From positions 1 to 47,406 of the forward strand of contig JAFRGC010000065.1 of NCBI GenBank assembly GCA_017434025.1: 47,406 nt of DNA, written 5' to 3'. The stretch comes from Mogibacterium sp. Its GTDB lineage: Bacteria > Bacillota > Clostridia > Peptostreptococcales > Anaerovoracaceae. This document shows positions 23,889-32,001 of this stretch, in pieces; positions within the stretch are counted from its first letter, which is position 1, and the number at the start of each line of letters is the position of its first letter. The notes under the pieces were generated by a model. The model did not search any database. It saw only the letters and a list, made by a program, of their open reading frames with translations, and had not been told where the DNA came from. The translations under genes and the position numbers were made by a program.

Positions 23889-25967
23889 CTATCCGGCTGC
23901 TTCGAGCTCGATCTCTGAGAGCTGAGATCTCGCTATATCTCTGTATACTTCACAGTTCTTCATGAGTTCGGAATGCGTACCCTTGCCTGCGATCTTTCCG
24001 TCATCAAGGACGATGATCTGCTCTGCATGAAGGATCGTTCCGACTCTCTGTGCTACGATGATTCTTGTTGAATCTGCAGTCTTCTCTGCGAGTGCTCTCC
24101 TGAGCGCAATATCTGTCTTCATATCCAGAGCAGAGAAAGAATCATCAAATATTAGGATTGCAGGCTTCTTGATTAGTGCGCGCGCGATCGCGAGTCTCTG
24201 CTTCTGTCCGCCTGAAACATTCGCTCCTCCCTGGGAGATCTCGCTGTTAATGCCTTCCGCTTTCTCTGCGATGAATTCCATGGCCTGCGCGGTAACTGCT
24301 GCCTCCAGCACCTGCTCGTCAGTCGCGTCCTCATCGCCCCAGCGGATATTGTCTCCGATCGTACCGGAGAAAAGTATTCCCTTCTGCGGTACGTATCCGA
24401 TCTCATCTCTGAGGGAGTGAAGTGTGATATCTCTGACGTCCCTGCCTCCGACCGTTACACGGCCTTCGGTAACATCAAAGAATCTCGGGATCAGGCTGAT
24501 GAGTGTTGTCTTGCCGCATCCTGTCGAGCCGATGATGGCTGTCGTCTCCCCCGGTCTCGCTTCGAAATCTATGTCAGTCAGCACGTTCTCTTCCGCATCG
24601 GGATACATGAATGACACATGTTCAAATCTGACGGTCCCGTCCGGAGTACCGCTGTTCTCAGCCTGTATGTCTTCCGCTCCGTCTTTGTTGCTGATCGAGG
24701 TCTCAGTACCGAGCACCTCATAGATCCTGTCGGCAGCGACGCCTGCTCTCGGCAGGAATATAGCCATACTGGCGATCATCAGGAATGAGAATACGATCTC
24801 CATAGAATACGCGATAAACGCAGTCATGGTACCAACCTGAAGCTCTCCCATGTCGATCCTGCGTGCTGCGACCCATGTGATCCATATGGACAGTCCGTAC
24901 ATGATGATCATGAGGAACGGAGACATGGATATCATGGTCCGGTTGACGAAGAGCTGGTTGCGGTAGAGGTTCTTATTGGCCCTGTCGAACCGCTTCTCTT
25001 CAGTCTCCTCTCTTCCGAAAGCTCTGATGACCTGTATGCCGGTTAGTATCTCACGCGATACGGCATTGAGCGCGTCGACGAGAGACTGCATGATCTTGAA
25101 TTTCGGCATCGCTACACGGAACAGCAGCGCTACCATAAGCAGTATCGCGATCACCCCGGTGACAACGATGAAATTCATATGCGCATGAGTCTGATAGACC
25201 TTGATGATCGACCATGTGCAGATACACGGCGCGAAAAGCATCATCCTCAATATCATCGTCGAGGTCATCTGGACCTGCTGGATATCGTTGGTGGCTCTGG
25301 TAATGAGGGACGATGTCTGGAATTTCGTCATTTCAGCTGTCGAGAATGACATCACGTTCCGGAAAAGCCTGGATCTGAGATCCTTGCCTATACTCGCACC
25401 GACTCTCGCCGCAAGGAATGAGATCCCTGTAGTGAAAGCCATGACAATAACCGACATGAGTATCATCAGTCCGCCGATACGCCACATGTAACGGTTCTGT
25501 ACCGCCAGCATATCGAGACCGGCATTCTCATCGCAATTGCCGGCAAACTGTATGCCCATCGCTCTGAGATTCTGATCACTGTCATCGAGATCAGCCGGCA
25601 GCTGTTCTCCTATACTGTCAGCGTAACATCTGGCAACAGGTTCCAGATAATAGTCATCGTAATAGTCCAGCTGCTCCTCATCCAGTGCGATCCTCTTGAA
25701 GATCTGCTCTCCGTCCTTCTCTTCATACAACCCTGACAGCTCGCTGAACTGTTCTTCTGTCATGTAATCCTTAAGCATGCGCAGATCATTGTCAGTCGCT
25801 GCTTCAGGGAGGATATGCTCAATACCTCTGTTCTGTATGCCTGTATCTATGAGGTTCTGGGTATACTGCGGAAGATTCATCTCACAATAAGCCTGCCCTG
25901 CCATGAGCAGCAGGACAAGCAGTGCTGTTTTCTTATATGGTAACAGTGTTTTGAAAAGATTCTTCAT
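23889..25967 (-). CDS. ABC exporter half-transporter, subunit A of a heterodimer, with extracytoplasmic insert
   Basis: A 692-residue half-transporter. Walker A is GSTGCGKTT, the signature VSGGQKQR is canonical, and Walker B LIFDDSFSALD carries Asp in place of the catalytic Glu, the mark of the degenerate-site subunit. Between TM1 (ALLVLLLMAGQAYC) and TM2 (GGLMILMSVIVMAF) lies an acidic insert of about 120 residues that should face the outside; it contains two Cys. ATG at 25967 is taken as start with a weak AGAG site; an in-frame TTG three codons upstream is possible. Confidence 0.93.
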   Translation of the reverse strand: MKNLFKTLLPYKKTALLVLLLMAGQAYCEMNLPQYTQNLIDTGIQNRGIEHILPEAATDNDLRMLKDYMTEEQFSELSGLYEEKDGEQIFKRIALDEEQLDYYDDYYLEPVARCYADSIGEQLPADLDDSDQNLRAMGIQFAGNCDENAGLDMLAVQNRYMWRIGGLMILMSVIVMAFTTGISFLAARVGASIGKDLRSRLFRNVMSFSTAEMTKFQTSSLITRATNDIQQVQMTSTMILRMMLFAPCICTWSIIKVYQTHAHMNFIVVTGVIAILLMVALLFRVAMPKFKIMQSLVDALNAVSREILTGIQVIRAFGREETEEKRFDRANKNLYRNQLFVNRTMISMSPFLMIIMYGLSIWITWVAARRIDMGELQVGTMTAFIAYSMEIVFSFLMIASMAIFLPRAGVAADRIYEVLGTETSISNKDGAEDIQAENSGTPDGTVRFEHVSFMYPDAEENVLTDIDFEARPGETTAIIGSTGCGKTTLISLIPRFFDVTEGRVTVGGRDVRDITLHSLRDEIGYVPQKGILFSGTIGDNIRWGDEDATDEQVLEAAVTAQAMEFIAEKAEGINSEISQGGANVSGGQKQRLAIARALIKKPAILIFDDSFSALDMKTDIALRRALAEKTADSTRIIVAQRVGTILHAEQIIVLDDGKIAGKGTHSELMKNCEVYRDIARSQLSEIELEAAG

Positions 25968-25994
25968 CAGCAGCAACTCTAATACAATAATTTA

Positions 25995-26582
25995 TTATTT
26001 GTCTGAATAAAGCCGGTTCCTCGTTTCATCGTAACGTCCGGCATTCTCAAGCACACGGGCGATATCATCCACAGATCTCACCTCGTGGATGTTCTCCCTG
26101 TCCTTCTGTGTGAAGAATTCTTCCTCCGCCATGCGGTCGAAGAATCTGAATAAATAGTCGTAATATCCGTTTATGTTGTACAGCATCACCGGTTTGACGG
26201 TCTCGCTCAGTCTGCCAAGCCTCGTCAGTGTGATGACTTCAGTGATCTCATCCAGTGTCCCGGTACCGCCCGGAAGCGCGATAAATGCATCTCCCTGAGC
26301 GATCATGCTGCTGCGTCTCTCCGGCAGATCAGGAACGATCTGCAGATCGGTCAGCCTTTCATGGATCTCTTCTGCCGTTATGAAAAACCCCGGTGTGACT
26401 CCGATCACCTCTCCCCCGTTGTCGAGGACTGCGTTGGAGATGACTCCCATTGAGCCGACATCACCTGCGCCATAAACCAGACGGTGTCCGTTCTCAGCCA
26501 TCCACCTTCCGAGTTCTTCAGCCCGGACAGTAAATTCCGGATCCTTGCCATGTCTCGCGCCGCAATAAACAGTAATGTTCAT
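25995..26582 (-). CDS. LOG family protein (TIGR00730-type Rossmann fold)
   Basis: A 195-residue member of the LOG/lysine-decarboxylase-like family; some members release free bases from cytokinin or nucleoside monophosphates (phosphoribohydrolase). It starts MNITVYCGARHG, has LVYGAGDVGSMGVISNAVL and the defining LPGGTGTLDEITEV (PGGxGTxxE) motif preceded by RRSSMI (catalytic Arg region). The start at 26582 follows GGAGACAGG; an in-frame TTG upstream is less likely. Substrate in this organism is unknown. Confidence 0.9.
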   Translation of the reverse strand: MNITVYCGARHGKDPEFTVRAEELGRWMAENGHRLVYGAGDVGSMGVISNAVLDNGGEVIGVTPGFFITAEEIHERLTDLQIVPDLPERRSSMIAQGDAFIALPGGTGTLDEITEVITLTRLGRLSETVKPVMLYNINGYYDYLFRFFDRMAEEEFFTQKDRENIHEVRSVDDIARVLENAGRYDETRNRLYSDK

Positions 26583-26610
26583 ATCCTGTCTCCGCAATAA
26601 AAATCTGGAT

Positions 26611-27651
26611 CTAGATACCTACAGAAGCATCCGCCATCCTCCTGATAACGGTATCTTCTTCATCGTCTTCCTTGTTCCATTCCGGATCATAGAAGAGGTT
26701 GAGTCTCAGCTCATTGGAGATCTCTCTGAGGAGTTTGATACCGGCTATGCTGTTGCCCTGTGCATCAAGCGCCGGCCCGAAGACTCCGATCCCTGCACGC
26801 TTGTCCGATACCGACAGCAGTCCGCCGCCGACACCCGATTTGGAAGGTATGCCTACTTTGATCGCAAAAGTTCCGGAGCCGTCGTACATTCCGCATGTCA
26901 GCATCAGTGTTTTGACGATACGTGAAGTACGCGATGACATGAAACGCTTACCCGTGAGCATGCATACCCCGTCATTGGCCAGTTTCTTGCCGAGGTTGGC
27001 AAGTGACTCTGCTGTGACATTGAGTGAACACATTTTGGTATAGAATCTGAGAGTATCTTCTACGTCTGTGGTGATGATCCCCTTGCTCTCGAGAAGATAA
27101 GCGATCGAGCGGTTCCTCGAGCACGTTCTCATCTCAGATTCGTAAACGTCCTTATTGAGGACGATATCACGGTCTGAACAGATCTCACGGGCGAATCTCA
27201 CCATATCCTGGAATGATACCTCCGGCAGCAGCATACCGCATACAGCCAGAGCGCCTGAATTGATCAGCGGATTATATGGCTTCGAGTTGTTGAGGTCGAG
27301 TTCAACGAGCGAGTTGAATGCTTCACCGGATGGCTCTGCGCCGACCTTCTTGAACACACTCTTGAGTCCGCACAGCTCCAGAGCAACGATCAGCATCAGG
27401 ATTTTGGACACGGACTGCATTGTAAATCTCGTGTCGTAGTCGCCCATGCAGATCTTCTCACCTACCAGCGGATAGAGGCATATGCCCAGCCTGTTCGGAT
27501 CCATTTTGCCCAGTTCCGGAATATAGGTCGCTACCGCGCCTTTGGGGATTTCCAGTCTCGCGACTTCCATCGCTTTCCGGATGATCTCTCGTGACTTATC
27601 AGTATCTATCATCTGATAATGTCTGTCGATAGTATTATTAGTACTTGGCAT
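26611..27651 (-). CDS. glsA: Glutaminase
   Basis: A serine-dependent beta-lactamase-fold glutaminase that converts glutamine to glutamate and ammonia. The 346-residue chain shows GAVATYIPELGKMDPNRLGICL, the catalytic Ser-x-x-Lys in FTMQSVSKILML, NSLVELDLNNSKPYNPLINSGAL, the Tyr/Asn-rich NRSIAYLLESKG region, and GVGGGLLSV. It is about 35 residues longer than usual, mainly at both ends. The start at 27651 is chosen from AGAGGTG eight bases upstream; frame continues upstream but without homology. A TATAAT box (27708-27703) with a weak -35 probably drives it. It diverges from the CsoR-like gene. Confidence 0.93.
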   Translation of the reverse strand: MPSTNNTIDRHYQMIDTDKSREIIRKAMEVARLEIPKGAVATYIPELGKMDPNRLGICLYPLVGEKICMGDYDTRFTMQSVSKILMLIVALELCGLKSVFKKVGAEPSGEAFNSLVELDLNNSKPYNPLINSGALAVCGMLLPEVSFQDMVRFAREICSDRDIVLNKDVYESEMRTCSRNRSIAYLLESKGIITTDVEDTLRFYTKMCSLNVTAESLANLGKKLANDGVCMLTGKRFMSSRTSRIVKTLMLTCGMYDGSGTFAIKVGIPSKSGVGGGLLSVSDKRAGIGVFGPALDAQGNSIAGIKLLREISNELRLNLFYDPEWNKEDDEEDTVIRRMADASVGI

Positions 27652-27756
27652 AGCTGCACCTCTTTCCACTCCATGACGATTTAGCCATAATCTAACTAAT
27701 ATATTATACCTCAAACGACCTTTTGGAGGAAGCATTTCATCAGCCGGCGATTTGCC

Positions 27757-27801
27757 TATCCCCTCCGGGGGCTTACTAATCGAGCACGAATTTGTTACAA
27801 T
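27757..27801 (+). promoter_or_regulatory. Promoter of the CsoR-like gene with G/C-tract operator candidate
   Basis: A -35 box TTACTA (27773-27778), 17-bp spacer and -10 box TACAAT (27796-27801). Immediately upstream and reaching the -35 box is TATCCCCTCCGGGGGCTTA (27757-27775), an A/T-flanked pair of C and G tracts of the type bound by CsoR/RcnR/FrmR repressors. Binding there would block the promoter, so the gene is probably autoregulated. Confidence 0.55.
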
Positions 27802-27845
27802 AGTCAAGGAAATACGCTTGATCCGCTTTGCTACGGAGGATAGTT

Positions 27846-28244
27846 ATGGCAGATAATCACGGACACAGTCACGATCACGAACACATGCACGAACACACAC
27901 ACCTTGACGAGAACGGCAATCCTTATACGCATACGCACGTTCATGCTGACGGAGACCATCATCACGATCATGGACACATCCATTCAGAGGAGCATACCAA
28001 AACTGTGCTCAACAGGATGTCTCGCATCATCGGTCATATGGAGTCTACTCGCAGGATGGTTGCTGACGGCCGTGACTGTTCGGATGTCCTCATACAGCTC
28101 AGTGCGATCGAATCCGCCATTAATTCCGTCAGCAGAGTCATTCTCAAAGAACACCTTTCGACCTGTATCGTAGATGCAGTCAAGAAAGACGACATGGAGT
28201 CCATAGAAGAGCTCAGGAAAGCGATCGACAAGTTCATCAAATAG
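27846..28244 (+). CDS. CsoR/RcnR/FrmR-type metal- or aldehyde-sensing repressor with His-rich N terminus
   Basis: A 132-residue protein. The C-terminal ~80 residues are the all-helical DUF156 repressor: KTVLNRMSRIIGHMESTRRMV, the first ligand Cys in GRDCSDVLIQLSAI and the His-x3-Cys pair in EHLSTCI, so the Cys-His-Cys set of copper-type CsoR proteins is complete. The first ~50 residues contain 18 histidines in HxH repeats, resembling metal-binding tails. ATG at 27846 is chosen from GGAGG six bases upstream. No metal exporter is adjacent, so the inducer (Cu, Ni, Zn or an aldehyde) is open. Terminator follows at 28272. Confidence 0.88.
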   Translation: MADNHGHSHDHEHMHEHTHLDENGNPYTHTHVHADGDHHHDHGHIHSEEHTKTVLNRMSRIIGHMESTRRMVADGRDCSDVLIQLSAIESAINSVSRVILKEHLSTCIVDAVKKDDMESIEELRKAIDKFIK

Positions 28245-28271
28245 GAAGCGGTCCATAATAACAAAAAAGCA

Positions 28272-28308
28272 GGGCAGATTCCCGCAGAGGGAATCTGCCC
28301 TTTTCTTT
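28272..28308. terminator. Bidirectional terminator between the repressor and rubrerythrin genes
   Basis: A perfect 12-bp stem GGGCAGATTCCC / GGGAATCTGCCC (28272-28283, 28289-28300) with TTTTCTTT following on the plus strand and TTTTTT following on the minus strand shortly after the stem. It fits termination of the two convergent transcripts. Confidence 0.92.
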
Positions 28309-28326
28309 ATGTGCATGTGAAAGGAA

Positions 28327-28866
28327 TCAGTAATTCTCAGCGTTGACCTCGAAATATGCCTGAGGATGTGCACAGACAGGACAGATCTGAGGCGCTTTCG
28401 TTCCGACAACAATATGTCCGCAGTTGCGGCACTCCCACACCTTGACTTCACTCTTGGCAAATACTTCCTGTGCCTCAACATTGTGGAGCAGTGCGCGATA
28501 GCGCTCTTCATGATGCTTCTCGATCGCCGCTACCATGCGGAACTTGTCAGCGAGGTCCTTGAATCCTTCTTCTTCGGCTGTCTTGGCAAAACCTTCGTAC
28601 ATATCTGTCCATTCGTAGTTCTCGCCGTCAGCAGCCGCTGCCAGATTCTCAGCAGTCGTTCCGATGCCGTCCAGCTCTTTGAACCACATCTTAGCATGTT
28701 CTTTCTCGTTATCCGCAGTCTTGAGGAAGAGCGCGGAGATCTGTTCGAAGCCCTCCTTCTTAGCCTTGGAAGCGAAATATGTATACTTGTTCCTTGCCTG
28801 TGACTCGCCTGCGAAAGCAGCCAGCAGGTTCTCATATGTCTTAGTTCCTTCGTATTTGTTTGCCAT
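28327..28866 (-). CDS. rbr: Rubrerythrin
   Basis: A cytoplasmic peroxide reductase of anaerobes. The 179-residue protein has the di-iron four-helix bundle (Glu in [19 protein letters not shown], ExxH in [10 protein letters not shown], Glu in [11 protein letters not shown], ExxH in [13 protein letters not shown]) and a C-terminal rubredoxin domain with two CxxC knuckles (WECRNCGHI and CPVCAHPQ). The start at 28866 follows AAGGAGA. It is downstream of the flavodiiron gene but behind a hairpin (28886-28915), so its level may be set separately. Confidence 0.96.
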   Translation of the reverse strand: MANKYEGTKTYENLLAAFAGESQARNKYTYFASKAKKEGFEQISALFLKTADNEKEHAKMWFKELDGIGTTAENLAAAADGENYEWTDMYEGFAKTAEEEGFKDLADKFRMVAAIEKHHEERYRALLHNVEAQEVFAKSEVKVWECRNCGHIVVGTKAPQICPVCAHPQAYFEVNAENY

Positions 28867-28885
28867 TGCAATTCTCCTTTCTATA

Positions 28886-28915
28886 CAAAACTGCGGGATC
28901 ATGACTGATCCCGCA
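28886..28915 (-). terminator. Intercistronic hairpin, partial terminator between fprA and rbr
   Basis: On the minus strand TGCGGGATCA (28915-28906), loop GTCA, TGATCCCGCA (28901-28892), then GTTTTG. The stem is 10 bp and perfect but only four T residues follow, so incomplete termination or a processing/stability role is likely. No promoter fits between it and rbr. Confidence 0.6.
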
Positions 28916-28924
28916 TAACTGTCC

Positions 28925-30094
28925 CTATCTGTAAGCTGCCGCGATCTCCTCTGCAAGAGCTTCGATCTGCGCCCTGCTCTCATCGTTGAGAGCAGAAACG
29001 ATCTTGACTCCGTTCTCAGTATATTCGAGGTTCTTGCATCCTTCGAGCATGCTCTTCATGGTCTTGGTCGCTACCGGTGCCCATGAACCATTTTCGATGA
29101 ACGCGACTCTCTTGTTCTGATAGAGTCTCTCTGTCAGGGAGTGGATGTATTCCTTCATGAACGGGACGATATCGTTATTGAAAGTCGTGGTCGCAAAGAC
29201 CTGAGTGTCATATCTGAATCCGTCCTCAACGCACTCTGCCATGTCGCTGCGGGCAAGGTCGTTCACTGCGATCTCCGGTACACCCTTCTCCTCAAGCTTA
29301 GCTGCCAGGAGTTCCACTGCAGCCTTGGTATTGCCGTACACAGATGTGTAGGAAATCACTACTCCCTGTGTCTCAGAAGCGTATGAAGACCATGTGTTAT
29401 AGAGATGGAGATAATAGCCGAGATTCTCTTTCAGCACCGGTCCGTGAAGCGGGCAGATCGTCTGGATATCGAGTTTTGCCGCCTTCTTGAGGAGTGCCTG
29501 CACCTGCATTCCATACTTGCCGACGATTCCGAAATAGTAACGTCTGGCCTCGCATGCCCAGTCTTCCTCAGCGGTGTCGTGTGCTCCGAATTTACCGAAA
29601 GCATCCGCGCTGAAGAGGACTTTGTCAGTGCTGTCGTATGTCATGATGACTTCTGGCCAGTGGACCATAGGCGCAGCGACAAAGCTCAGCTTGTGGCTGC
29701 CAAGATCGAGCTCATCACCTTCTTTGACAACGAGTCTTCTATCGGCATATTCCTCACCTTCGAAGAAGTTCTTCATCATGTTGAAGGCCTTAGCGGATGA
29801 GACGATCACGGTTGACGGGAACTCGGCCATGAACCCTCTGATGCTTCCTGAGTGGTCAGGTTCCATGTGCTGGATCACCAGATAATCCGGTGTTCTTCCG
29901 GACAGAGCGCTCTTAACATTGCCGATCCACTCGTCGGTAAAGTTGCCGTCGACAGAATCCATGACTGCAGTCTTCTCATCAACGATAACATATGAATTGT
30001 ATGCCATTCCTTCTGGAACTATATAGTGGCCTTCAAACAGGTCGACGTCATGATCGTTGACTCCTGCGAAGATAATGTCTTTGGTGATTTCCAT
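28925..30094 (-). CDS. fprA: Flavodiiron protein (FprA type)
   Basis: A soluble oxidase that reduces O2 to water or NO to N2O, fed by rubredoxin-like donors. The 389-residue protein has a metallo-beta-lactamase-like domain with the di-iron ligands HMEPDHSG (HxExDH), VHWPEV, FSADAFG and CPLHGP, followed by a flavodoxin domain starting near residue 250 ([22 protein letters not shown] phosphate loop; later ENGSWAP). It lies 35 bp downstream of desulfoferrodoxin and upstream of rubrerythrin, forming an oxygen-defence operon. Confidence 0.95.
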   Translation of the reverse strand: MEITKDIIFAGVNDHDVDLFEGHYIVPEGMAYNSYVIVDEKTAVMDSVDGNFTDEWIGNVKSALSGRTPDYLVIQHMEPDHSGSIRGFMAEFPSTVIVSSAKAFNMMKNFFEGEEYADRRLVVKEGDELDLGSHKLSFVAAPMVHWPEVIMTYDSTDKVLFSADAFGKFGAHDTAEEDWACEARRYYFGIVGKYGMQVQALLKKAAKLDIQTICPLHGPVLKENLGYYLHLYNTWSSYASETQGVVISYTSVYGNTKAAVELLAAKLEEKGVPEIAVNDLARSDMAECVEDGFRYDTQVFATTTFNNDIVPFMKEYIHSLTERLYQNKRVAFIENGSWAPVATKTMKSMLEGCKNLEYTENGVKIVSALNDESRAQIEALAEEIAAAYR

Positions 30095-30129
30095 TGATTG
30101 TGATCTCCTTTACTGTTGAACTTCGGTTA

Positions 30130-30507
30130 CTATTCTGCCTTCCAGAGCGAGTGCAGGTTGCAATAAGCATATACTGCTTCAACTTCATCGCCTTCGCAGA
30201 TCGCGAATTCTACCTTAGGCGCATCGCCAGGTTTGAGAGCCTTTCTCTGATTGCCCTGCTTGGTCTTGAGCGATACCCACTCAATGTAGTGCGCATCGAC
30301 CATCGGATGCTCTGCAGCACCTACAGTAACAAATACCTTGTTTTCTTTGACTTCAAATACAGGTACGTGCTTCTCTACTGAAGCATCGCTTGTGCCTGCA
30401 ATGATCTCTTCCATTGGTTCTCCGCAGCAGATCACAGGAACGCCTGTCTTCTTAACGATTGCTACGATCTGTCCGCAGTGCTTACATCTGTAGAACTTCA
30501 TTTCCAT
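30130..30507 (-). CDS. dfx: Desulfoferrodoxin (superoxide reductase)
   Basis: Reduces superoxide to peroxide without forming O2, which suits an anaerobe. The 125-residue protein is the two-domain type: a desulforedoxin domain with CxxC...CC (YRCKHCGQI, VICCGEP) and a superoxide-reductase domain with ligands in EKHVPVF, EHPMVDAHYIEW and YCNLHSLW. ATG at 30507 follows GGAGG at eight bases; an internal ATG two codons later is also possible. First gene of the dfx-fprA-rbr unit. Confidence 0.96.
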   Translation of the reverse strand: MEMKFYRCKHCGQIVAIVKKTGVPVICCGEPMEEIIAGTSDASVEKHVPVFEVKENKVFVTVGAAEHPMVDAHYIEWVSLKTKQGNQRKALKPGDAPKVEFAICEGDEVEAVYAYCNLHSLWKAE

Positions 30508-30567
30508 GTTTATATCCTCCGTATCTTCATTGATCATAGATGCGTTATATGTTTATTCAATTAATAT

Positions 30568-30610
30568 ATTTTACCACATTTCACAGATTCTATCATGTAG
30601 TATCTGTGAA
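30568..30610 (-). promoter_or_regulatory. dfx operon promoter overlapped by a 31-bp inverted repeat
   Basis: On the minus strand an extended -10, TGG followed by TAAAAT (30576-30568). A perfect inverted repeat TTCACAGAT / ATCTGTGAA (9-bp arms at 30580-30588 and 30602-30610, 13-bp spacer) covers the -35 region. No T-tract follows on either strand, so it looks like a protein operator rather than a terminator. It does not fit the PerR or Rex consensus as I know them. Confidence 0.5.
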
Positions 30611-30623
30611 TCGATTGTCAATA

Positions 30624-31925
30624 TCAAAATGAGAGGACATGAGCTGCGGTAAGAGCCGCCAGGATCAGTATTGTTACCGCCCAGATGCGCCCTGCTGCGG
30701 CAGAGTTCTTGCGGAAATCATTCCCCCATACCAGTCTGAAATATTCCGAAGAGTACATGATCAACGCGAACACAACGCACGCGAAACAGATAACCGTCAG
30801 CATTCTCGACGTCCCTCTGCTGATATCCGGATAAAGTATCAGGGCTGACATGCAAATGTATACTGAGACAGAGCTCAATACCCCGTACCACCTGTTGCTG
30901 TAGTCACCGTTGAATCTGTTGAAAATGCCGTAAACGTATATCGTCCTGCACACCTCCATGAAGATGAAGAAGTACAGCAGCACCCAAGCCCATCTGTAGG
31001 ATTGAGCAGCGAGGATCATCAGCAGCGCCTGATTGAGCCTGTCGGCAAATATCGCGATCATTTTACCGGCCTGCGTGGTATAGCCCTTCTCGGGTGCAAG
31101 GTACAGTTCCGCTCCATAGAACAGAGCTGAGACTGCAATGTATGTCGCCAGTCTGTCATAATCTGCGATCCTGAACAGCCCGATGATGATCGGGATAAGG
31201 AGCAGCCGGACGGCAGTGATCGCATTGACGATATTGAGGACTGATCTGCGGCTGAACTCTCTTCTGATCATCGCGAGGAACTGCGGCAGCGACTCATTGA
31301 AAGTGAAGAACCAGGCTATCATGATGACAGGAAATGCCGCAACGACATCGATCACCGAATGCTGTTTGACGACAAAGGTCGATATGCATATCAGAACGAC
31401 CGCCAGTGCCATCCAGAGTCTGGTATAAACTGTCAGAGCTTTTCTCTTCGAATATGCGAAAGCGAAGAATATCCCCATCGATCCTATTACATGCATAGAC
31501 GGAGTGATGTTGGTCGGAGTATCCACTGTATACGCGATCGACATCATCCTCGTGAAGATATTGCTGTGTTCGAACACTTCCGGTCTCAGTTCCTGACATG
31601 TCGGATAGATGATATACACCGCAAACGATATGCAGAATCCTATTGCCAGAAATGCCATGAGCTTGCGGAAGATCTCTTTCTCCGTGAAGAGCATATAGAT
31701 GATCACTCCTGGCAGAAGCACATGCCAGGAGAAATAGGCGATTGCGAAGTACTCATTGAAGACAATCAGATCATCAAGGAATGAGTGAACGACATGATAC
31801 TGAGCGCCGGGATTGGCCCTTTCTACCACGAAGTAAGCTGCAAGATACAGCACGATCAGCCACAGGTATCTTGCATCTCTTCGGTCAATGCTTCTTATCA
31901 TTTTCCGGATGTTCCAGCGATCCAA
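30624..31925 (-). CDS. PAP2 membrane phosphatase fused to a degenerate CDP-alcohol phosphotransferase-like domain
   Basis: A 433-residue polytopic protein. Residues 1-215 form a PAP2/IPC-synthase-like domain with YPTCQELRPE (RP motif), TPSMHV (catalytic-site His145) and KQHSVIDV (His189, Asp193). Residues ~229-420 align by eye with CDP-alcohol phosphatidyltransferases such as PgsA: NIVNAITAVRLLLIPIIIGL matches NIPNxLTxxR, and residues 265-296 match the signature block in length, but D1 is Tyr270, D2 is Glu273, G is Leu274, AR is AP and D3 is Ala291; only the last Asp (295) is kept. The start is TTG with GGGAGG six bases upstream. Role in lipid metabolism is likely; the substrate is unknown. 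Confidence 0.8.
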   Translation of the reverse strand: MDRWNIRKMIRSIDRRDARYLWLIVLYLAAYFVVERANPGAQYHVVHSFLDDLIVFNEYFAIAYFSWHVLLPGVIIYMLFTEKEIFRKLMAFLAIGFCISFAVYIIYPTCQELRPEVFEHSNIFTRMMSIAYTVDTPTNITPSMHVIGSMGIFFAFAYSKRKALTVYTRLWMALAVVLICISTFVVKQHSVIDVVAAFPVIMIAWFFTFNESLPQFLAMIRREFSRRSVLNIVNAITAVRLLLIPIIIGLFRIADYDRLATYIAVSALFYGAELYLAPEKGYTTQAGKMIAIFADRLNQALLMILAAQSYRWAWVLLYFFIFMEVCRTIYVYGIFNRFNGDYSNRWYGVLSSVSVYICMSALILYPDISRGTSRMLTVICFACVVFALIMYSSEYFRLVWGNDFRKNSAAAGRIWAVTILILAALTAAHVLSF

Positions 31926-32001
31926 CTTGATCCTCCCTGAAAGTGATTCTCACCAAATGTATTATACTCCCGTCCGTTTCAATCTCAATAAAATCGGGGA
32001 G

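Noticed and set aside
23889-25967. Asp in Walker B of one ABC subunit as a disabling mutation
   Set aside because: The partner has the matching degenerate signature and an intact Glu, which is the normal arrangement of heterodimeric exporters.
27652-27807. An N-terminal extension of 52 codons for glutaminase
   Set aside because: It has no homology to glutaminases, it crosses the TATAAT box of the gene, and a ribosome site precedes the ATG at 27651.
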